A DNA stretch of 64,000 bases, taken from NCBI RefSeq assembly GCF_900101445.1, contig NZ_FNKE01000002.1, forward strand, positions 62,001 to 126,000, in the 5' to 3' direction. Shown piece after piece: positions 56,367 through 64,000 of this stretch; the first letter of the stretch is position 1, and each line of letters begins with the position of its first letter. The notes beneath the pieces are model-generated. The model saw nothing but the letters and a program-made list of their open reading frames with translations, searched no databases and was not told the origin of the DNA. Source of the stretch: Streptococcus equinus. GTDB lineage: Bacteria; Bacillota; Bacilli; Lactobacillales; Streptococcaceae. Position numbers and translations under genes: made by a program.

Positions 56367-57362
56367 ATGGTATTAACACAAGGAAAACGTAACTTACTAG
56401 AAAAACTTAGTCGTGAGGGTGTCATTTCTGCATTGGCATTTGACCAACGTGGGGCTCTCAAACGCATGATGGCAAAATATCAAACAGAAGAACCAAGTGT
56501 TGCACAAATTGAACAATTAAAAGCTTTGGTTTCTGAAGAATTAACACCATATGCCTCATCTATTCTTCTTGACCCTGAATACGGATTGCCTGCAAGCAAA
56601 GTCCGAGATGACAATGCAGGATTGTTGTTGGCTTATGAAAAAACTGGTTATGATGCCACAACAACTAGCCGCTTGCCAGATTGCTTGGTAGAATGGTCAG
56701 CTAAGCGCCTTAAAGAAGAAGGCGCAGATGCAGTGAAATTCTTGCTTTACTACGATGTCGATGGCGATGAATACATTAATCTTCAAAAGCAAGCCTATAT
56801 TGAACGCATTGGGGATGAATGTAAAGCTGAAGATATGCCATTCTTCCTTGAAATCTTGACTTACGATGAAAACATTTCTGACAATACTAGTGCAGCATTT
56901 GCCAAAGTCAAACCACACAAGGTTAATGAAGCTATGAAAGTTTTCTCTGATGAACGCTTTGGCATCGATGTGCTTAAAGTTGAAGTCCCTGTCAATATGA
57001 AATATGTTGAAGGTTTTGCGGATGGTGAAGTGGTTTACACAAGAGAAGAAGCAGTACAAGCCTTTAAAGACCAAGAAGTGGCTAGCCATTTGCCATACAT
57101 CTACCTAAGTGCAGGTGTGTCAGCGAAACTTTTCCAAGAAACGTTGGCATTTGCAGCTGAATCTGGTGCTAATTTCAATGGTGTGCTTTGTGGACGTGCG
57201 ACATGGGCTGGTTGTGTTCAAATCTATATTGAACAAGGTGAAGCTGCTGCGCGTGAATGGCTTCAAACGCAAGGACGCAAAAATATTGAAGACCTCAATA
57301 AAGTTCTTGTGAAGACAGCTAGTCCTTGGACTGAGAAAGTAGTTGAAGTTGCTTTTGCCTAA
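56367..57362 (+). CDS. lacD: Tagatose 1,6-bisphosphate aldolase
   Basis: A 331-residue class I aldolase giving dihydroxyacetone phosphate and glyceraldehyde 3-phosphate. [35 protein letters not shown] with the Schiff-base lysine candidates, and [13 protein letters not shown] are the family blocks. AAGAGG precedes the ATG five bases after lacC. A terminator follows before lacX. In S. pyogenes a LacD paralogue has a regulatory role; this copy sits in a complete catabolic operon. Confidence 0.95.
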   Translation: MVLTQGKRNLLEKLSREGVISALAFDQRGALKRMMAKYQTEEPSVAQIEQLKALVSEELTPYASSILLDPEYGLPASKVRDDNAGLLLAYEKTGYDATTTSRLPDCLVEWSAKRLKEEGADAVKFLLYYDVDGDEYINLQKQAYIERIGDECKAEDMPFFLEILTYDENISDNTSAAFAKVKPHKVNEAMKVFSDERFGIDVLKVEVPVNMKYVEGFADGEVVYTREEAVQAFKDQEVASHLPYIYLSAGVSAKLFQETLAFAAESGANFNGVLCGRATWAGCVQIYIEQGEAAAREWLQTQGRKNIEDLNKVLVKTASPWTEKVVEVAFA

Positions 57363-57406
57363 AGCAATTAGCAAAACTTCTTTGATATACTTTGTTTTTT
57401 GATACT

Positions 57407-57443
57407 GGGAATGTTGATTGTGAGGATGAACATTCCTTTTTTT
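57407..57443 (+). terminator. Terminator between lacD and lacX
   Basis: GGAATGTT (57408-57415) pairs with AACATTCC (57429-57436), followed by a run of T residues from 57437. Confidence 0.82.
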
Positions 57444-57460
57444 AGAAAGGGAAGGAAATT

Positions 57461-58357
57461 ATGGTCATCGAATTAAAAAATGATTTCTTGACGGTTCAAT
57501 TTAAAGAATTTGGGGGAGCTTTGTCTTCTATCAAAGATAAAGATGGCATCGAATATTTGTGGCAAGGAGACCCAAAATATTGGAGTTCACAGGCACCTGT
57601 GCTCTTTCCAATTTGTGGTAGCTTACGTGATGATGAAGCGATTTATCGTCCAAATGTTCGTCCGCATTTTACAGGAATCATCACACGTCATGGCTTGGTG
57701 CGTAAGAAAAATTTTAGTTATCACCCCATATCAGAAGACAGTGTTGCTTTTAGCATTACACCCGACAGTGATATGTTAGCGAATTATCCTTATGATTTTG
57801 AACTTAAAATCATTTATACCTTAATCGAAAAGACTATCAAGGTGACTTATCAAGTTAGCAATCGTGAGACTGAAAAGCGGATGCCGTATTTTATCGGGGG
57901 ACATCCAGGTTTTAACTGTCCTTTGCTAAATGATGAGGAATACGAAGATTATTATCTTGAATTTGAAAAAGAAGAAACTTGCTCGGTACCAGAAACTTTT
58001 CCAGAGACTGGTTTACTTGATGTGACAAAGCGGACGCCATTTTTAAACCATCAAAAGGTGTTAGAGCTAGATTATGCTTTGTTTGCTAAAGATGCGATTA
58101 CTTTGGACTGTTTAACTTCGCGTAGTATTTCTTTGAAATCTCACAAGCATGCTAAAGGTTTGCGACTAGACTTTGCTGATTTTCCAAACTTGGTTTTATG
58201 GTCGACAGCTAATAAGAGTCCTTTTATCGCTTTGGAACCTTGGAGTGGCTTGTCAACGTCGCTAGATGAAAGTGACGTTTTGGAAGACAAACGTCAGGTT
58301 ACTTTTGTAGATAGCGGTCAAACGAGTGAAAAATCCTTTGCTATTACCATTTTTTGA
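57461..58357 (+). CDS. lacX: LacX, aldose-1-epimerase-like protein
   Basis: A 298-residue protein of the galactose mutarotase superfamily, the LacX branch found in lac operons of lactic acid bacteria. VIELKNDFLTVQFKEFGGALSSIKDKDGIEYLWQGDPKYW and PVLFPICGSLRDD are characteristic, with FIGGHPGFNCPL holding the conserved histidine. GGGAAGG lies before the ATG. Biochemical role not firmly established; anomer conversion of lactose-derived sugars is likely. Here it sits between lacD and lacT rather than at the operon end. Confidence 0.9.
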   Translation: MVIELKNDFLTVQFKEFGGALSSIKDKDGIEYLWQGDPKYWSSQAPVLFPICGSLRDDEAIYRPNVRPHFTGIITRHGLVRKKNFSYHPISEDSVAFSITPDSDMLANYPYDFELKIIYTLIEKTIKVTYQVSNRETEKRMPYFIGGHPGFNCPLLNDEEYEDYYLEFEKEETCSVPETFPETGLLDVTKRTPFLNHQKVLELDYALFAKDAITLDCLTSRSISLKSHKHAKGLRLDFADFPNLVLWSTANKSPFIALEPWSGLSTSLDESDVLEDKRQVTFVDSGQTSEKSFAITIF

Positions 58358-58360
58358 AAA

Positions 58361-58434
58361 TGTTTATAAACAAACAAAAAAACTCAAAAAATAAACAAGA
58401 AAGGGTTTACAAAACTAAAAATGTGTGATATATT
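58361..58434 (+). promoter_or_regulatory. Second lac promoter with possible LacR operator
   Basis: TGTTTATAAACA (58361-58372) is a perfect 12-bp palindrome similar to the site before lacA. TTTACA (58406-58411), a 17-base spacer and TATATT (58429-58434) form a promoter for lacT onward. Confidence 0.68.
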
Positions 58435-58458
58435 ATAACCATAGAAATTAAATAGAGT

Positions 58459-58534
58459 GGATTGTAACTAAGACATTAGGCAAGACCGCAAATAATCTAG
58501 ACGGAAGAAATCTAGCTTGTTTGTGGTTTTTTAT
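58459..58534 (+). promoter_or_regulatory. RAT antiterminator sequence overlapping a terminator
   Basis: The 29 bases at 58459-58487 begin GGATTGTAACT and end GGCAAGACC, matching the ribonucleic antiterminator bound by BglG/LacT proteins. ACCGCAAA (58485-58492) starts the alternative terminator stem, pairing with TTTGTGGT (58520-58527) before a T run. LacT binding would keep the terminator open and let lacT-G-F-E be transcribed. Confidence 0.88.
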
Positions 58535-58561
58535 TTGTCTAAACCACTGGGGAGGGGTAGA

Positions 58562-60809
<2,248 letters not shown>

Positions 60810-60821
60810 GGGATTTTGAAA

Positions 60822-61133
60822 ATGGATAAAAAAGAATTACAAATGTTGGGATTTGAAATTGTAGCTTACTCAGGTGATGCTAGAAGTACACTATTACAAT
60901 TGCTCAAGGAAGTTCGTTCTGGCAACTTTGACAATGTTGACAAAGCCATTAAAGATGCTGATGAAAACTTAGCAAAAGCGCACAATGCTCAAACAGCCTT
61001 GCTAGCACAAGAAGCAGGTGGTGAAGACTTGGAACTTGGTTTTATCTTCGTTCACGGTCAAGACCACTTGATGACAACCTTGTTGCTACGTGACCTTATT
61101 ACGGATTTTATTGAATTATATAAAAATCGCTAA
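60822..61133 (+). CDS. lacF: PTS lactose EIIA
   Basis: A 103-residue phosphocarrier. Start at ATG 60822 (MDKKELQMLGFEIVAYSGDA) after AGGGGA; an in-frame TTG at 60816 is less likely. His78 in VHGQDHLMTT is the phosphorylated residue, at the number known for Lactococcus EIIA-Lac. It transfers phosphate from HPr to the EIIB domain of LacE. Confidence 0.95.
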   Translation: MDKKELQMLGFEIVAYSGDARSTLLQLLKEVRSGNFDNVDKAIKDADENLAKAHNAQTALLAQEAGGEDLELGFIFVHGQDHLMTTLLLRDLITDFIELYKNR

Positions 61134-61154
61134 TTTTTAAAAAAGAAAGGAAGT

Positions 61155-61207
61155 GAACCAAGGCTTGGCAAATGCTTAATCTCCTCTCGTTTGCTAAGCT
61201 CAGGTTC
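61155..61207 (+). promoter_or_regulatory. Hairpin between lacF and lacE next to the lacE ribosome-binding site
   Basis: GAACC (61155-61159) pairs with GGTTC (61203-61207), and inside it GCTTGGCAAA faces TTTGCTAAGC. The loop contains CTCCTC (61181-61186), complementary to the GGGGAG that follows. The structure could control lacE translation or protect processed mRNA. Confidence 0.5.
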
Positions 61208-61222
61208 TTGGGGAGTTTTATC

Positions 61223-62896
61223 ATGAACAAACTCATTCAACAAATTGAAAAGGGTAAACCTTTTTTTGAAAAAATTTCTCGTAACATTTATCTAGGTGCC
61301 ATTCGTGATGGTTTCCTAGCAGCAATGCCAGCTATTCTCTTTTCTAGTATTTTCATCTTGATTGCATCCATTCCGGATGTTCTTGGAATCAAATTACCAG
61401 AAGATTTCTCAAACTGGCTTTGGAAGATTTACAATTATTCAATGGGTGTAGTTGCCCTTCTTGTTTCAGCGACAACAGCACGTTGTTTGGCAGAATCTGT
61501 TAACCGCAAAATGCCAGGTAACAAAAAAATCAATGCGGTGTCTGTCATGCTTGCCTCAATTGTCAGTTTCTTGATGTTGAGTGCTGATGAAATCAAAGAT
61601 GGACTTGCTACTGGTTACATGGGTACAAAAGGTATCCTAGCAGCTTTCGTTGCAGCCTTTATCACTGTGAATGTTTATAAATTCTGTGTGCTTCGTGACA
61701 TTACAATCAAGATGCCAAAAGAAGTACCTGGTACTATTTCTCAAACATTCCGCGATATTTTCCCATTCTCATTTGCAGTTTTTGCAGCAGTTATTATTGA
61801 TACAATTATTCGTCATTTCTTTGGTACATCATTTGCTGAAGCAGTTATCACTTTGTTGCAACCTTTGTTTACAGCAGCAGACGGCTATCTTGGAATTGCA
61901 ATTATCTGGGGTGCAATGGCACTCTTCTGGTTCGTTGGTGTGCATGGACCATCAATCGTAGAACCAGCTATCGCAGCGATTATCTATGCGAATGTCGAAA
62001 CTAACCTTCAATTGTTTAAAGCTGGCGAACATGCTTCAAACGTATTGACTGTCGGTCTTGGTAACTTTGTTGGTACTATGGGTGGTACTGGTGCCACACT
62101 TGTCGTTCCATATCTTTTCTTGCTATTTGCTAAATCAAAACAATTGAAAGCCGTCGGTAAAGCTTCATTTATCCCAGTTAGCTTTGCTGTTAACGAACCT
62201 TTGCTTTTTGCAACACCAATTATTCTAAACCCTTACTTCTTTATTCCATTCCTTTTGGCGCCAATTGCCAACGTTTGGATTTTCAAATTCTTTGTTGATG
62301 TGCTTCAAATGAACAGCTTCATGTATGTTCTTCCTTGGGCAACACCAGCTCCAATCGGACTTATTCTTGGTACAGGCGTTAGCCTTCTAGCTGTTGTTCT
62401 TGTCTTTGTTCTTATTGCTGTTGATGCGATTATTTACTTCCCATTCATCAAAGCTTATGATGCTTCACTTCTTGAAGAAGAAGCTGAAAATGCTGCAATA
62501 GAAGAACTTGAAAGTATTACTCCAGTAAAAGCTGCAGAAAAAGTTGTTGAAGCAAAACCTGCTGTTAAAGTGACAACTGATAAACCAATCAACGTCTTAG
62601 TTCTTTGTGCCGGTGCTGGTACAAGTGCTATGCTTGCTAACGCTCTTACTGAAGGAGCGGCAGCCACAGGTGCAAATATCACAGCTTCAGCTGGTGCTTA
62701 TGGCTCACACTATGAAATTATGAAAAACTTCGATATGATTGTCCTTGCTCCTCAAGTCAATTCATTCTACGAAGATATCAAGAAAGATACTGATGCCCTT
62801 GGTATCAAATTAGCTGCCACAAAAGGCGCTGAATACATTAAATTAACTCGTGACCCAGAAGGTGCTGTAGCCTTCGTAATGTCTTACTTTGCTTAA
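61223..62896 (+). CDS. lacE: PTS lactose EIICB
   Basis: A 557-residue lactose permease. GGGGAG supports ATG 61223 (MNKLIQQIEKGKPFFEKISR). Residues 1-420 are the membrane EIIC domain, with FVGVHGPSIVEPAI and FAVNEPLLFATPIILNPY. A linker rich in Ala/Glu (about 430-455) leads to the EIIB domain with Cys462 in VLVLCAGAGTSAML. It imports lactose as the 6-phosphate and may accept other beta-galactosides. The galactanase gene begins 23 bases later. Confidence 0.95.
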   Translation: MNKLIQQIEKGKPFFEKISRNIYLGAIRDGFLAAMPAILFSSIFILIASIPDVLGIKLPEDFSNWLWKIYNYSMGVVALLVSATTARCLAESVNRKMPGNKKINAVSVMLASIVSFLMLSADEIKDGLATGYMGTKGILAAFVAAFITVNVYKFCVLRDITIKMPKEVPGTISQTFRDIFPFSFAVFAAVIIDTIIRHFFGTSFAEAVITLLQPLFTAADGYLGIAIIWGAMALFWFVGVHGPSIVEPAIAAIIYANVETNLQLFKAGEHASNVLTVGLGNFVGTMGGTGATLVVPYLFLLFAKSKQLKAVGKASFIPVSFAVNEPLLFATPIILNPYFFIPFLLAPIANVWIFKFFVDVLQMNSFMYVLPWATPAPIGLILGTGVSLLAVVLVFVLIAVDAIIYFPFIKAYDASLLEEEAENAAIEELESITPVKAAEKVVEAKPAVKVTTDKPINVLVLCAGAGTSAMLANALTEGAAATGANITASAGAYGSHYEIMKNFDMIVLAPQVNSFYEDIKKDTDALGIKLAATKGAEYIKLTRDPEGAVAFVMSYFA

Positions 62897-62919
62897 GAGA
62901 ACAAAAGCAGGATACGATT

Positions 62920-64000
62920 ATGAAAAAGCTAAAGAAACTGATTTTAGTAAGTGCGGCTGTGCTAGGCCTGACTGTTGTGAACGATGGCCTAGTCAAAGCC
63001 GATGACTTTATCAACGGAGCTGACATTTCTATTCTTGATGAAATGGAAAATAGCGGAGCGGTTTATAAAAGTAATGGAACTCAAAAAGATCCGCTGACCA
63101 TTTTAAAAGATAATGGTGTCAACTATGTTCGTTTGCGTCTGTGGGTTGACCCTTATGATGCAAATGGCAATCCCTACGGTGCAGGAACTAATGACTTAAA
63201 CAGAACACTAAAATTAGCGAAACGTGCTAAAAATAAAGGCTTAAAAGTCTTACTTGATTTTCACTACAGTGATTTTTGGGTAGACCCAGGGAAACAAAAT
63301 CTTCCAAAAGCCTGGCAAAATCAATCCTTTGAACAATTAAATTCAAGTGTCTATTCTTACACAGCTGATGTCCTTAATCAGATGAAATCAAAAGGCATTT
63401 ACCCTGACATGGTGCAAATCGGAAACGAATTAAACAGCGGTATGCTATGGCCATATGGAAAAAGCTGGGGCGGGGATGGAAAAGAATTTACCCGCCTAGC
63501 AACTTTCCTAAAATCTGGTGTTCAAGCGGTAAAAGACACCCAAAGTAGTAACACTCCAATCATGCTTCACTTAGCAGACGGTGGTAACCAATCAACTTTC
63601 CAATGGTGGTTAGATGAGATTACCAATCAATCCGTTGATTTTGATATTGTCGGCATTTCGTATTATCCTTATTGGCATGGCAGCCTAGCTGACCTTTCAG
63701 CCAACATGGATAATATCAGCGAACGCTACAATAAAAAAGTGGTTGTGGTTGAAACAGCTTATGCCAATACTCTTGATAATCTTGACCAAAAAACAAACGC
63801 CTTCACAGCAACGGAAGAAGCAGCTGGAGGCTACAAAGCAAGCCAAGATGGTCAATACGAATTTTTGACAGACTTGGTTGATAAGATTAAGGACGTTAAA
63901 AATAACAACGGACTCGGTTTCTTCTACTGGGAACCACTCTGGTATAACGGTAATGTCTCATGGGCCACACAAGCAGGTATGTCATATCTTGGCGTTTCAG
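62920..64000 (+). CDS. Secreted GH53 endo-beta-1,4-galactanase (3' end outside window)
   Basis: An extracellular enzyme cutting type I (arabino)galactan. The frame starts at ATG 62920 with a signal peptide (MKKLKKLILVSAAVLGLTV, cleavage near KADD) and stays open to the right edge, about 360 residues. The mature protein opens DFINGADISILDEMENSG and contains YVRLRLWVDPYDANGNPYGAG, LLDFHYSDFWVDPGKQ, Glu170 in QIGNELNSG (acid/base) and Glu278 in VVVETAYA (nucleophile), all GH53 landmarks. It follows lacE by 23 bases with a GCAGGA site, so it is probably part of the lac operon. Wall anchoring or extra domains cannot be judged. Confidence 0.93.
   Translation, partial: MKKLKKLILVSAAVLGLTVVNDGLVKADDFINGADISILDEMENSGAVYKSNGTQKDPLTILKDNGVNYVRLRLWVDPYDANGNPYGAGTNDLNRTLKLAKRAKNKGLKVLLDFHYSDFWVDPGKQNLPKAWQNQSFEQLNSSVYSYTADVLNQMKSKGIYPDMVQIGNELNSGMLWPYGKSWGGDGKEFTRLATFLKSGVQAVKDTQSSNTPIMLHLADGGNQSTFQWWLDEITNQSVDFDIVGISYYPYWHGSLADLSANMDNISERYNKKVVVVETAYANTLDNLDQKTNAFTATEEAAGGYKASQDGQYEFLTDLVDKIKDVKNNNGLGFFYWEPLWYNGNVSWATQAGMSYLGVS

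Overview
The window reads as chromosomal DNA of a low-GC Gram-positive Streptococcus. Evidence for this is lacABCD/T/G/F/E with LacR, RelA, MsmK, a PTS-rich gene content, a YSIRK-type signal peptide and an LPSTG pilin. The combination of plant-polysaccharide enzymes (arabinan, galactan, mannan) with panBCD suggests the S. bovis/equinus/gallolyticus group; that species-level guess is inference from remembered biology, not a database match. No transposase, integrase, phage gene, rRNA operon or CRISPR array was seen.

Layout. 1-22.9 kb is an L-arabinose/arabinan cluster: the 3' part of araA, a phosphoketolase, a GH127 beta-L-arabinofuranosidase with a small Cys-rich protein, a divergent ArsR-type regulator, an ABC oligosaccharide importer (binding protein and two permeases, no ATPase) with a DUF624 protein, three GH43 enzymes (one surface-exposed), two GH51 arabinofuranosidases, a transaldolase-like aldolase, a MATE transporter, galM and an alpha/beta hydrolase. 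22.9-36.7 kb is mostly ordinary: a quinone oxidoreductase, a lone pilin, tRNA-Lys and 6S RNA, rarA, a GNAT enzyme, prmA-rsmE, a LacI regulator with a PTS EIICBA and an endonuclease/phosphatase-fold protein, an M42 peptidase and nrdI. 36.8-42.4 kb is a beta-glucoside PTS locus (IIB, IIA, inverted GH1, IIC, GntR) followed by manA. 42.4-44.5 kb is panBCD. 44.7-48.2 kb is a secreted GH5 mannanase facing a GntR regulator and a ROK kinase. 48.3-53.3 kb holds relA, dtd, a PucR-type regulator and msmK. 53.4-64 kb is lacR and lacABCD-X-T-G-F-E, ending in a GH53 endo-galactanase cut by the right edge.

How the genes fit together (inference). Arabinan and galactan are the side chains of pectic rhamnogalacturonan I. 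The surface GH43 would cut arabinan, the ABC importer would bring arabino-oligosaccharides in, and intracellular GH43/GH51/GH127 enzymes would release arabinose for AraA and the phosphoketolase. The GH53 enzyme would release galacto-oligosaccharides that the Lac PTS and LacG could use. MsmK is the only sugar-importer ATPase in the window and is the likely energiser of the ATPase-less importer. Several candidate cre sites suggest carbon catabolite repression throughout.

The least explained items are a nested multi-hairpin element at 34862-35015, a three-hairpin leader before prmA, two promoter/terminator units before the pilin, a 26-bp perfect palindrome before the mannanase GntR gene, and the sensor-like C-terminal region of the ArsR-type regulator.
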